Shown here: piece by piece, positions 52,630-61,261 of the stretch
Numbering within the stretch: position 1 is the stretch's first letter
How the letters are laid out: every line of letters begins with the position of its first letter
Origin: Aquimarina amphilecti
GTDB taxonomy: Bacteria; Bacteroidota; Bacteroidia; Flavobacteriales; Flavobacteriaceae
Assembly (NCBI RefSeq): GCF_900109375.1
Contig: NZ_FOAB01000007.1
Span: forward strand, 62,001-126,000
Direction: 5' to 3'
Length of the DNA stretch: 64,000 bases
Translations under genes and position numbers: made by a program
The notes under the pieces: generated by a model
Databases searched by the model: none
What the model was told of the DNA's origin: nothing
Seen by the model: the letters and a program-made list of their open reading frames with translations, nothing else

Positions 52630-52728
52630 ATGGGGCTTCATTATATTTTATTGTTTGTAAGCGCTTTTGCTTCAGGAGTTATTATAGTAGTAACTAAGGA
52701 TATTATAAAGAAAAAAACGAAAAAGTAA
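52630..52728 (+). CDS. 32-residue membrane micro-protein
   Basis: MGLHYILLFVSAFASGVIIV, then a short basic cytoplasmic tail (KDIIKKKTKK). One transmembrane helix with Lys-rich C-terminus, N-out by the positive-inside rule. A -7 box sits just upstream and the four-helix-bundle gene follows at 75 bp. Plausible but unproven. Confidence 0.4.
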   Translation: MGLHYILLFVSAFASGVIIVVTKDIIKKKTKK

Positions 52729-52803
52729 TACCCCTCTTTATAAATAAGATGTTAATCAGTAAGCATCTTTAAATAATTACTGTTCACTTAAAAATTAAAA
52801 CCT

Positions 52804-53253
52804 ATGACAACGTATTCTGAAAAAGTTGGAAACAAATTAAACGACTTATTAGAGAAAACCTATGATGCTGAGAAAGGTTTCAAAAAAGCAGCAGAGAAAG
52901 TAGACCATTCTGGTCTGAAGAACTATTTTAACCAAAAAGCTCAAGAACGTTATGATTTCGGACATGAGTTAAAAACTGAGATAAAAACATTTGGCCAGGA
53001 TGTAGATAAAGGTGGAAGCATTACAGGATCTGCCCACAGAACTTGGATGGACATTAAATCTCTTTTTTCCTCTGATAACGAAGAATCCATGCTAGAAGAG
53101 GCTATCCGTGGAGAAAAAGCTTCAGTAGAAGAATACAGTGAAGTTCTTTCTGAAACCTCTTTACCATCTAGTACACAAACTATATTGATGGAACAGAAAA
53201 ATAAAATAGTTAATGGACTATCTACTATAAAAAGGTTAGAAGATTTAAATTAA
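52804..53253 (+). CDS. PA2169/DUF2383-type four-helix-bundle stress protein
   Basis: A 149-residue helical protein of the ferritin-like DUF2383/PA2169 family. Visible: LNDLLEKTYDAEKGFKKAAE, GLKNYFNQKAQERYDFGHEL, TGSAHRTWMDIKSLFS, and LEEAIRGEKASVEEY. Members have ferritin-like carboxylate/His patterns and are found in stress clusters; a metal-dependent role is suspected, not shown. Confidence 0.86.
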   Translation: MTTYSEKVGNKLNDLLEKTYDAEKGFKKAAEKVDHSGLKNYFNQKAQERYDFGHELKTEIKTFGQDVDKGGSITGSAHRTWMDIKSLFSSDNEESMLEEAIRGEKASVEEYSEVLSETSLPSSTQTILMEQKNKIVNGLSTIKRLEDLN

Positions 53254-53263
53254 TTAACTGTAC

Positions 53264-53352
53264 AAAAGAAAAAGGTCATTCGAAATGCATAGTTTATAAT
53301 ATGGTTGTTTAGCGGGGGTTAAGAAACCTTTTTCGGATGATCTTTTCTTTTT
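53264..53352 (+). terminator. long-range inverted repeat downstream of the PA2169-type gene
   Basis: AAAGAAAAAGGTCATTCGAAA at the left pairs imperfectly with TTTCGGATGATCTTTTCTTT at the right, around a ~45-nt segment containing TAGCGGGGGTTAAG. The right arm ends in T-rich DNA. A terminator with an extended loop, or a small structured RNA. Confidence 0.4.
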
Positions 53353-53460
53353 ATTAACTAACTACTATAAAAATCTTGAAGGCTATAGCTAATTTATAAT
53401 ACTAAAAGTTACTTTATAAAAACTTTCAAAACGGTATTCATTTCTATTTATAAGTTCTTT

Positions 53461-54474
53461 CTAATTTTTCATCTTATATTCTTTAGGACTATACTTATAT
53501 TTTCTCTTAAAGATTTTACAAAAATAACTTCTACTTGTTAACCCTACGGAGTAAACGATTTCAGAAATAGTTAAATCTGTAGACCTTATAAGTTTTTCGG
53601 CTTTCTCTAAACGTACATTTCTAACAAAATCAGAAACTGTTCTTTCGAACATAAACTTGAAACCTTCTTGTAATTTAGCAGGAGACAAACTAGATTCATT
53701 ACATAATGTTTTTATACTATGTTGTATCTCTGGTGATCTTCTAATAAAATCACTTAACTCAGAAATTATCTTCAATTCCTTTTTTAACAACCCACTAGTG
53801 TTTGAATCATTGTCCATTTCTAAACAAAATTTTTCTATTTGTTTTGCCAAAATGAGATAATATCTACCTTTTTGCGACAGTAACTCTGAGATTTTATTTG
53901 TGTATTCAATACCGATTAATAATCGTAATTGCTCTGCTATTTTAAGACTATAACTCCCAGGATGAAAATGTTTTGGTTTACTGTCTATATGCTGCAATAA
54001 CTCACGAAGTTTTTTTCCGAATTGATTCGATTCTTGACTAAATTCACGGAAATACTCCCTTTTATCAATAAATATATTATTTAAAATCACTTTTTTCTTT
54101 GCAGAAATAAACACGTGATTCCGCAGCCCAGCATTACTATGTACTACAGCGGTCTGGAATTGATCTATTTGCCTTATTATACTTTCATCATCAAATCTGT
54201 GAGCGCAATCTCCTTCTAAGCAATAAAAAAATTGTAGTGATTCTTTTCCATATGAATTTATAGGCAATTCAATATCCTTAAAAACAGTGATATCAAAATC
54301 AAAAGCTTTCAACCCTTTATTTAAGCAAGTAAAACGTAATTCACCAGAACCTATTTGTTTACCTATCGTTAGTATAAATATATCCTGTTCTTGGGTAATA
54401 TCCCCTTCTAGTAGTTCTTTAAGAGCATAAATCTCCGCAGGAACGGAATCAGAATTTGCTGTTAAATGCTCCAT
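53461..54474 (-). CDS. AraC-family regulator, paralogue of the BLUF-AraC protein
   Basis: A 337-residue regulator. N-terminal domain: IGSGELRFTCLNKGLKAFDFDI (quoted in part) and HFHPGSYSLKIAEQLRLL, matching its paralogues but the most divergent there. C-terminal HTH: IKTLCNESSLSPAKLQEGF and SEIVYSVGLTSRSYFCKIFKRKY (quoted in part). No BLUF domain. A TAATTTTG -7 box on the minus strand (54540-54533) lies 59 nt upstream. Divergent from the SRAP-like gene, sharing a 243-bp control region. Confidence 0.9.
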   Translation of the reverse strand: MEHLTANSDSVPAEIYALKELLEGDITQEQDIFILTIGKQIGSGELRFTCLNKGLKAFDFDITVFKDIELPINSYGKESLQFFYCLEGDCAHRFDDESIIRQIDQFQTAVVHSNAGLRNHVFISAKKKVILNNIFIDKREYFREFSQESNQFGKKLRELLQHIDSKPKHFHPGSYSLKIAEQLRLLIGIEYTNKISELLSQKGRYYLILAKQIEKFCLEMDNDSNTSGLLKKELKIISELSDFIRRSPEIQHSIKTLCNESSLSPAKLQEGFKFMFERTVSDFVRNVRLEKAEKLIRSTDLTISEIVYSVGLTSRSYFCKIFKRKYKYSPKEYKMKN

Positions 54475-54717
54475 ATGTTATATTTAAAAATATTAAATTT
54501 TGATTTTCAACGAGTTATAAACAAGTTCAAAACAAAATTAGGAGGTATTGGTTGTGATGTTTAACGTTTTTGAGTTTTTCTATGCCCCATTTGTAAATAG
54601 ATTAAACAATTATCAACATTTAACATTTTTTAGCTCATTAAATGCGTTAGTATTTAATTGATAAGAGGTAATTTTACTACATAATTATTATTTTCTTGCG
54701 TTATGTAATATATACGT

Positions 54718-55419
54718 ATGTACAAAAAGATTTCAAATATTGCGAAACGGGAAACCATTGAGGACGAGTTTGGTATCAGGTATAAATTTCCTAGGTTATA
54801 TACTCCTCGTTCTGTCATTGATGGAACAGAGGAATCTACATTGTCTGTTATAACAACTGATCAACCAGATCATATTTCTTATGCAATTTGGGGCCTATTA
54901 CCGACAAACTATATAGATGAATGGTCAGATTTTCAGAAAGTACTAAGTACTTTAAATGTTTCACAAGAACAATTACATGCTAAAGGAATTTTCCAAGAAC
55001 CTTATCACCAAAGAAGATGTGTTATTGTAGCAACAGGTTTTTTTATTTATCACTTACACAAAGGAGCTTTATACCCCTATTATGTATCCCAAAAAAATAA
55101 AAAACCATTTTCCATTGCTGGCATCTATAACACTTTGGATGATGGATTTATAACTTGTTCAATGATTATGACAAAGGCATCTGGGATCGTAAATGAAATC
55201 CAAAACCTTAATGCTACCATGCCGATATTTATTGATAGTAAATACCGTAATACATGGTTAGATTCTAAAGCGGATTTAGGTGAAATTGATTATATACTAA
55301 ATCTTCCTAATAGATTACAATTTACGGCACATCCTATTGCAAAAGAGTTTTTCAGAAACGAGATCTCATATAGCTCTATGTTAGAGCCTGCTAACTACAA
55401 AGGCATACCTATACCTTAA
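54718..55419 (+). CDS. SRAP-fold protein lacking the canonical catalytic residues
   Basis: A 233-residue relative of SRAP/HMCES/YedK, proteins that crosslink to abasic sites through the amino-terminal Cys2. The fold markers are present: YAIWGLLP, LNVSQEQL (Asn80), RRCVIVATGFF, PFSIAGIYN, ATMPIFID. The active-site residues are replaced: Tyr2 instead of Cys2, Ile110 where Glu is expected (GFFI for GFYE), Gln162 where His is expected. No upstream in-frame MC start is possible in the shown sequence. It may bind DNA without crosslinking, or have another function. Confidence 0.8.
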   Translation: MYKKISNIAKRETIEDEFGIRYKFPRLYTPRSVIDGTEESTLSVITTDQPDHISYAIWGLLPTNYIDEWSDFQKVLSTLNVSQEQLHAKGIFQEPYHQRRCVIVATGFFIYHLHKGALYPYYVSQKNKKPFSIAGIYNTLDDGFITCSMIMTKASGIVNEIQNLNATMPIFIDSKYRNTWLDSKADLGEIDYILNLPNRLQFTAHPIAKEFFRNEISYSSMLEPANYKGIPIP

Positions 55420-55425
55420 CAATCA

Positions 55426-55737
55426 CTATATATTCTTTCCTTGTATTTCATCCTTTAATGAAGCTACATCAATTTTTAAAGTCATCGGTATCACACCATA
55501 TTTTGGACCAAGACCATCCGTTAAAAATTGTTTCAAATATGTTCGCGCCAATTGCAAATTTTTAAAAATATAAGTTCCACCAATGGTATTGGTTTCTTCA
55601 TTTATATATAAAAATAGAGAAACTAATCCTTTGGTATTTTTTAATAGGTTTTTACGAGTGTTAGATATTTCGCAAACTTTTTCGATAGTTAAGTTTGATT
55701 TAAATCTAAGATTAATTATTGCTTTTTCGTTTTGCAT
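55426..55737 (-). CDS. YdhR-like small alpha/beta-barrel protein
   Basis: A 103-residue protein of the dimeric alpha+beta-barrel type. GLVSLFLYINEETNTIGGTYIF and LQLARTYLKQFLTD (each quoted in part) match the 'putative mono-oxygenase YdhR' pattern. Monooxygenase activity is an annotation, not established. Ends 6 nt from the end of the convergent SRAP-like gene. Confidence 0.7.
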   Translation of the reverse strand: MQNEKAIINLRFKSNLTIEKVCEISNTRKNLLKNTKGLVSLFLYINEETNTIGGTYIFKNLQLARTYLKQFLTDGLGPKYGVIPMTLKIDVASLKDEIQGKNI

Positions 55738-55878
55738 ATAAGTAATGAAAATATAGGTTAAGGTGAATTTTATTATTCATCAATTAATAGCTTTCTAAGA
55801 ACTATCGAGTTTAAATTCTGAGTAAAGTTAAGATAAGAAATACTTGCAAGTTTACTTCACAAAGATAAATTATTAATA

Positions 55879-56901
55879 CTATCCTTTTTCTTTGATTTTT
55901 TTTCTATAATCCATAGGAAGTATTCCATACTGTTCGAAAAAAATTTTTGAAAAATAGCTTCTACTTTTGAAACCTATATTATATACAATTTCTGAAATAG
56001 AATCATTAGTATTTTTAATATAGTCTCTAGAAATTTCTAGTTTTAGCTGTCTTGTATACTCATTAACTGATTTGGAGTACAAAACTCTAAATCCAAGTTG
56101 TAATTTCTTAGGACTCAATCCTGCTTTTGTCGCTAGGAATACTACTGATAATGGTTCAGATATGTTATCGATAATATACGCAGATAGATTATGAATTTTT
56201 TTAATATCTTCTTTTGAAAGTGATTCAGGAAAAGATTTACCGTTTTGATAATTACTATGCTCTAACAATTGCATCGCCAAGATCAGATTTAACTGTCCTT
56301 CTATAGAAAGAGTTCTTACGATACCTGTTTTATGACTATCTTGTAATTGTTTGATTTGATCTGCTATTTTCAAATTATAATTACCATAATGTTTATAAGG
56401 AGATTTATTCTTTTCTTCCTTAAAGACAGCAAACAAATCCTTACTTAAATAAGAAAGATTATTATTTTTCTTCTTAGCATATTCTACTGGTAAAATATAA
56501 ATAAAATTCACCTTAACAGTTGTCATTTGCGGAAAAACATAAGTCTCTTCAGGTTTTTTTTTAGGGGATATAATAATATTCTGATAGCGTTCAAACGTAT
56601 AAGGTTTGTCCTCGATATCGTTAGTATAATCTAATTTCCCTTCTGATATAAAAATGAACTCAATTGGGTTTGATTTTCCAACATTAAAAACAATTTTCGT
56701 ATCCTGAGTAAAGTTAACATCATAATCTAGTAAAGAAACGCCCCAATCAAAAGAAATACTCCTTACTAATCCCTTTCCTAGTTCATTGTCAAATTCTAAA
56801 ACGTGTTCACCCCATTGAGAAACTATAGTACCTTTTAAATACGAGTTTAACTGTTCTAAAATTTTAGTTCCATCAATGCTATTAATTTTAATCTTTTGCA
56901 T
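55879..56901 (-). CDS. AraC-family regulator, paralogue of the BLUF-AraC protein
   Basis: A 340-residue regulator. N-terminal domain: IVSQWGEHVLEFDN, GKGLVRSISFDWGVSLLDYD, YKHYGNYNLKIADQIKQL; closest by eye to the 41579 paralogue. C-terminal HTH: VVFLATKAGLSPKKLQLGF and SEIVYNIGFKSRSYFSKIF. No BLUF domain. Its upstream gap (183 bp) separates it from another AraC gene in the same direction. It shares with the BLUF protein the HTH wording SPKKLQ.GLRVLYS-type helix. Confidence 0.9.
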   Translation of the reverse strand: MQKIKINSIDGTKILEQLNSYLKGTIVSQWGEHVLEFDNELGKGLVRSISFDWGVSLLDYDVNFTQDTKIVFNVGKSNPIEFIFISEGKLDYTNDIEDKPYTFERYQNIIISPKKKPEETYVFPQMTTVKVNFIYILPVEYAKKKNNNLSYLSKDLFAVFKEEKNKSPYKHYGNYNLKIADQIKQLQDSHKTGIVRTLSIEGQLNLILAMQLLEHSNYQNGKSFPESLSKEDIKKIHNLSAYIIDNISEPLSVVFLATKAGLSPKKLQLGFRVLYSKSVNEYTRQLKLEISRDYIKNTNDSISEIVYNIGFKSRSYFSKIFFEQYGILPMDYRKKIKEKG

Positions 56902-57084
56902 TCTCCTCTTAGATTCTCTGCTATATTTAAAGTTTTAAGCAAAGGAATTAGATTTAGATCAAAAAGATTAACAATTTTGAAACATATACTAACACTTTTG
57001 GTCAGTTTGCATCTAAGAAAATGACTGTTTTATATATAAAAACTGTGTTTTAAAAAGTATTTTATTGATTCTATTAGGTTTATG

Positions 57085-58128
57085 TTATGCAGATTTAGAA
57101 TCGTCTTTTTTATTCCTTACCTGATTTAAATATTGTTTTGGGTTTACACCAAATCGATTTTTAAAAAGTTTTGAGAAATAACTCCTTGAATTAATTCCTA
57201 CTTTATAAGTGATCTCTGTAATATTAAGCTCAGAAGTTTCTAGTAGTTCCTTGGCGCTATCAATCCTAAAATTTCTAATATACTCGTTTACTGATGTTTT
57301 GTAAAGCTGTTTAAAACCATTTTGTAGTGTATTTTGATTCAAACCTACTCTTTTTGCTAGATTGACCACATTATCTACACTTTCTAATTCTTCTTTTATA
57401 ATAGTAACCGCCTCTTCGATACTTTCTATTGTTGCCTGACGTAAAATTAACCTTCGATCAGGTTCATTTAAATCATCCAAATATTGCTGTAACTGATGAG
57501 TTAATATTTCGTATGCTTTTCCTTCGAGATATACTTGACGCATAAAACCTGAAAGTTCACATTCTGTAAACTCAGAAATAAACTTAGAAATTTCAAGGCT
57601 ATAATAATTTTTATAATAAAACTCATTGATTCCATTTACATCCCTAAATAGTTCTACGAGATCCTCATTCATATTTGCCAAAAAAGATTCTATTTTCCCT
57701 TCAAATAATTTTCTATTAATCTCAATGCTAAAAATACAAATTGGAGTATTTGCAGGAATTTTAAAAACATGGTTATTTTTAGGAGTACTAGAAACAATTA
57801 CGTTTTCTAATCGCTTTATTTCTCTAGATTCTTCATTTTTTTCTAATTTATGATAAAAACCAGATTCTCTATTAAATATAATCTTCAATGGATGAATTAT
57901 TCCTTTCTCTAATTCGAAATGAAAATCCTTTTTTAACAAATAATCTGTTTCGACAACTCCTATTCCAAAATCAAATTGATATGATTTAACATAACCTGAA
58001 CCAAATTCTTCTGGCAATCGTACACAATGTTCATGATTAGCGTCCTCATAAGAAACCCCTAAACTTTTAGCCAAATCAATTACAACGTCTTTTACATCGC
58101 GATCCTGGATATGTATTTTTTTCTTCAT
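57085..58128 (-). CDS. AraC-family regulator, paralogue of the BLUF-AraC protein
   Basis: A 347-residue regulator. N-terminal domain: GSGYVKSYQFDFGIGVVETD and FYYKNYYSLEISKFISEF. C-terminal HTH: VVNLAKRVGLNQNTLQNGF and TEITYKVGINSRSYFSKLFKNRF (quoted in part). No BLUF domain. Upstream on the minus strand is TACCTTTA, one base off the -7 consensus. Divergent from DUF1328; 194 bp between them. Confidence 0.9.
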   Translation of the reverse strand: MKKKIHIQDRDVKDVVIDLAKSLGVSYEDANHEHCVRLPEEFGSGYVKSYQFDFGIGVVETDYLLKKDFHFELEKGIIHPLKIIFNRESGFYHKLEKNEESREIKRLENVIVSSTPKNNHVFKIPANTPICIFSIEINRKLFEGKIESFLANMNEDLVELFRDVNGINEFYYKNYYSLEISKFISEFTECELSGFMRQVYLEGKAYEILTHQLQQYLDDLNEPDRRLILRQATIESIEEAVTIIKEELESVDNVVNLAKRVGLNQNTLQNGFKQLYKTSVNEYIRNFRIDSAKELLETSELNITEITYKVGINSRSYFSKLFKNRFGVNPKQYLNQVRNKKDDSKSA

Positions 58129-58322
58129 TTAACCTAATTCTCATATAAAGGTACTTTTAAATTAATTAATTTCTTAAAAAAAATCTTAATAAAGTAATGG
58201 AGTCAATAATAGTACTGATACAGTTAAGGTTTTATATACTATTTAAAGAGATTTGTAACACAACGATTTGACTATCAAATCACTCTGATTGCAGAGTTTT
58301 TAATAATTAAAAACAAACTATT

Positions 58323-58487
58323 ATGTTACGTTACACTATCATTTTTGTCATTTTGGCTATAGTCGCTGGAATATTTGGGTTTGGAGGTATTGCAGCTGGG
58401 GCTGCCAGTATAGCTAAAATCTTATTTTTTATATTCATTGTACTCTTTATTTTATCACTCCTATTTGGCAAAAGATTTAAAGCATAA
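58323..58487 (+). CDS. DUF1328 (YtjA-like) membrane protein
   Basis: A 54-residue protein with two hydrophobic helices: [20 protein letters not shown].. and ..[19 protein letters not shown]. The [17 protein letters not shown] hinge is the DUF1328 signature. Members are induced in stress and stationary phase in other bacteria; molecular role unknown. 19 nt before the acidic lipoprotein gene. Confidence 0.9.
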   Translation: MLRYTIIFVILAIVAGIFGFGGIAAGAASIAKILFFIFIVLFILSLLFGKRFKA

Positions 58488-58506
58488 CCACCTAAAACGA
58501 ACAATC

Positions 58507-58689
58507 ATGAAAAAATTATTTATCTCATTTGCTGCATTATGTCTAATTATTGTGACAGTTACCAGCTGTAGAGAAAAGAAAACTACAGGAGAAAAAATTG
58601 AAGACGCAGTAGAAGAAACAGGAGAAGCAATAGAAGAGGGAGCAGATGAAGTTAAAGATGCAGTTGAAGATGCAACAGACGACAACTAA
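58507..58689 (+). CDS. small acidic lipoprotein
   Basis: A 60-residue lipoprotein starting at ATG 58507. Lipobox TVTSC (Cys20), then a repetitive acidic helix (EKIEDAVEETGEAIEEGADEVKDAV, shown in part) with a heptad-like pattern. It looks like entericidin- or CsbD-type small stress lipoproteins but is not clearly one of them. Cotranscribed with DUF1328; a terminator follows. Confidence 0.8.
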   Translation: MKKLFISFAALCLIIVTVTSCREKKTTGEKIEDAVEETGEAIEEGADEVKDAVEDATDDN

Positions 58690-58726
58690 ATATTATTATC
58701 TTGAAGATCAACTTCTATTAGTGATC

Positions 58727-58765
58727 AAAAGCGGGTATTTTGGGTAGGCCATAACCCGCTTTTTA
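58727..58765 (+). terminator. terminator after the DUF1328-lipoprotein pair
   Basis: Stem AAAGCGGGT / ACCCGCTTT with an 18-nt loop and T-tract. Confidence 0.82.
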
Positions 58766-58808
58766 TTAATCTTTATAACCTTTACTTTTTTGAAAAAAAT
58801 AAAGAACC

Positions 58809-58904
58809 GTGAAAAAAATAAGAACTACTGTTAGGTTAGCTATTTTTCTTTTTATAACATTGTTTCTTTCAATGTGTCTATTTTATTTAAGTTTATTGTT
58901 GTAA
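58809..58904 (+). CDS. possible 31-residue membrane peptide
   Basis: GTG-started frame (KKIRTTVRLAIFLFITLFLS..). Basic N-terminus and one hydrophobic helix. Weak: non-ATG start, no seen promoter, AT-rich DNA gives such frames by chance. Confidence 0.22.
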   Translation: MKKIRTTVRLAIFLFITLFLSMCLFYLSLLL

Positions 58905-58934
58905 ATCTCAACTGTAATTTTAAGTATACATATT

Positions 58935-59351
58935 TCATTTATTTTTATCTGGGTTTCTTGAAATCCCAGCACTATCTGACTGAATGAATTTGAGAAATTC
59001 AGAAGGCGTGTTCATTTGATAAAAACTTCCTTCAATTATAATTATTGGTAATCCAACTACCTCTGGATGTTTTTGAATAATTTTTAACCAATCTTGTTGA
59101 TCTAATTTTGCCTTAGGATCATATAATGCTTTATAATTAGGTAATTCTTTTTGTACTAAATCAGAAATTGATAAATCTAAACCATCAGCTATTTCACTCC
59201 ATTGTGTACCTGGAATATCTGTTTTCGATGTATCAATAGCTAAAAGCTTCTTTTCTGAAGCACTCACGTAACTTAAAGTTTGTGAACCTAGAAAAGTATT
59301 AGAGTTATAAATTAAAGTAATTTTATTTTTATCTTTTGATATGATTCCCAT
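58935..59351 (-). CDS. ArsC/Spx-like thioredoxin-fold protein without the CxxC/Cys motif
   Basis: A 138-residue protein that follows the ArsC/Spx layout: a first strand (ITLIYNSNTFLGSQTLSYV, ArsC normally I-Y-x-x-x-x-C-x-x-S), then LLAIDTSKTDIPGTQWSEIADGL, LVQKELPNYKALY, DWLKIIQKHPEVVGLPIIIIEG. The N-terminal catalytic Cys is absent; there is no Cys in the protein. It is therefore unlikely to be an arsenate reductase and may be a non-redox adaptor. Divergent from cardiolipin synthase. Confidence 0.72.
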   Translation of the reverse strand: MGIISKDKNKITLIYNSNTFLGSQTLSYVSASEKKLLAIDTSKTDIPGTQWSEIADGLDLSISDLVQKELPNYKALYDPKAKLDQQDWLKIIQKHPEVVGLPIIIIEGSFYQMNTPSEFLKFIQSDSAGISRNPDKNK

Positions 59352-59462
59352 ATTGCATTTTTTACAGTAAAAATAATATCGAATACCTTATTTTAGTAAT
59401 CCAAAACAGTTAATTAATAACTCATTTACTATTATTGAATACCATTTTATCTCTTTAGAAAT

Positions 59463-60884
59463 ATGATTATCGCTATTAGTATTTATTGTATTTTAACTGC
59501 ACTATCCATAGTGCACATTATTCTATATGGCTCTAGGCCTACGAAATCCTTAAGTTGGCTTCTTGTTGTTCTTATTTTTCCTATTCTAGGAATTCTGTTA
59601 TACGTTATTTTCGGTATCAATCGAAGAAGATTTAAATTTTTCAAGTTAAAACAAACCATAAGGAGAAGATTATATGATGAAAATTTTAAAGAACACTTAG
59701 TAAAAAAACAACAAATAGATTTTAACGATGAAAGTCGAATAAAGTTATCGAAATTAATGCGCAATAGTTCTAATTTTTCCACCTTACCAGGAAATGAAGT
59801 TCGTGTCTTACAAAATGGCAAAGAAACTTTTGATACTATTTTCAAAGAACTAGAAAAGGCAGAAAAATTTATCCACTTACAATATTATATTTTTGAAGAA
59901 GGTGAATTGGTTAATAGACTTTATAAATTAGTAAAAAACAAGCTAAATAATAATGTAGAAGTTCGTATTTTATATGATGCGATTGGCAGTTATTCTTTAC
60001 GAAAAAAGATCATCAAAAAGTTTAAAGATATTGGAGCAAAAGTATATCCCATTATGCCTTTAAATTATGGAAGTTTTTTGTTTACATTAAATTATCGAAA
60101 TCATAGAAAAATAATTATTATAGATGGTAAAATAGGATTCACCGGAGGTGTTAATATATCTGATAAATACATCAAACCTAATTCAGAATTAGGCATATGG
60201 GATGACACTCATTTATACCTAAATGGTCCTGCCGTAGATCATTTACATCGAGTGTTTATAAAAGACTATTATTTTGCTAGTAATCAAGAACTTCTTTTAA
60301 CGGATAAATATCTCCCTGAAATCAAAAATCAAGGAAACGTAGCAGTACAAATTATAGCAGGTGGCCCAGATTCTGATCACCCTTCTATAATGCAGCAATA
60401 CATTACTATGATTAATCTAGCTAAAAAATACATCTACATATCTAATCCTTATTTCATTCCTAATAGCGCTATGTTAGAGGCACTAAGAATAGCTGCCCTG
60501 AGCGGAGTTTCTATAAAACTTCTTGTGCCCAAAAAATCAGATTCTTGGTTAGCTAAATATAGTATGCTTTCTTTTTTTGAAGAGTTATTATTTTTAGGAA
60601 TTGAAGTATACCAGCAAAACAATGATTTTTTACATAGTAAAGTGATCATAATGGATGGTGATATAGCATCTGTTGGTTCTGGTAATTTTGATCATAGAAG
60701 TTTTGAACATAATTTTGAAACAAACGCTTTAATCTATGATAGAAAAATCTCGCAAAACATTTGTGATGATTTTATTAGTGATTGTAATAAAAGTATTTTG
60801 TTAAATTTCGAAGACTATAAGAGAAGATCTTTAAAAAGAAAACTATCAGAAGGAATTGCTAGATTCTTTAGTCCATTATTATAG
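59463..60884 (+). CDS. cls: cardiolipin synthase (phospholipase D family)
   Basis: A 473-residue membrane enzyme making cardiolipin from phosphatidylglycerol. Two N-terminal helices (~2-22, ~31-50), then two PLD HKD motifs: HRKIIIID with His214/Lys216/Asp221 and HSKVIIMD with His391/Lys393/Asp398. GGVNISDKYI and GSGNFDHRSF follow the motifs. Typical ClsA length. Located at the end of the stress island; membrane remodelling is a usual stress response. Confidence 0.94.
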   Translation: MIIAISIYCILTALSIVHIILYGSRPTKSLSWLLVVLIFPILGILLYVIFGINRRRFKFFKLKQTIRRRLYDENFKEHLVKKQQIDFNDESRIKLSKLMRNSSNFSTLPGNEVRVLQNGKETFDTIFKELEKAEKFIHLQYYIFEEGELVNRLYKLVKNKLNNNVEVRILYDAIGSYSLRKKIIKKFKDIGAKVYPIMPLNYGSFLFTLNYRNHRKIIIIDGKIGFTGGVNISDKYIKPNSELGIWDDTHLYLNGPAVDHLHRVFIKDYYFASNQELLLTDKYLPEIKNQGNVAVQIIAGGPDSDHPSIMQQYITMINLAKKYIYISNPYFIPNSAMLEALRIAALSGVSIKLLVPKKSDSWLAKYSMLSFFEELLFLGIEVYQQNNDFLHSKVIIMDGDIASVGSGNFDHRSFEHNFETNALIYDRKISQNICDDFISDCNKSILLNFEDYKRRSLKRKLSEGIARFFSPLL

Positions 60885-61261
60885 AATAATCTCCAAAAAG
60901 ATTAACACTTTAAAACATGAACCATCATACGTGTTTTAAACAATCATAAACTTGATATACAGCTTATAATTTTTATAATAAAAGATGCTTTTTAAACCTT
61001 CACTCTACCAGTATTTAAGGTGAAAATGAAACTCAAAAAATATTTTTTAAACTGTTGAACATAAACATATTAAAAATCACATATGGCTACCGACATTAGT
61101 GTTATATTTTAGTAAATATACAAATCACTAATTATAAAGACCTACCTAAAATGGTAGGTCTTGTTTATAAATCAAGTTTCATTAAAGCTCTAGAATTTTT
61201 CATAAGAGTTAACTAAAAAGATGAATTAAAATTATCTTGATTTCTTAAAAAGTCTTTTACT
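60885..61261. other. intergenic region with a terminator-like hairpin
   Basis: 377 bp without a gene. Only a hairpin (AAGACCTACC / GGTAGGTCTT, 61137-61162) stands out. Confidence 0.5.
61137..61166 (+). terminator. hairpin terminator candidate
   Basis: Perfect 10-bp stem AAGACCTACC / GGTAGGTCTT with a 6-nt loop followed by GTTTATAA. About 250 nt after cls; T-tract is short. Confidence 0.55.

Noticed and set aside
58935-59351. Arsenate reductase call
   Set aside because: The protein has the ArsC-like layout but no cysteine, so the reductase function is not supported.
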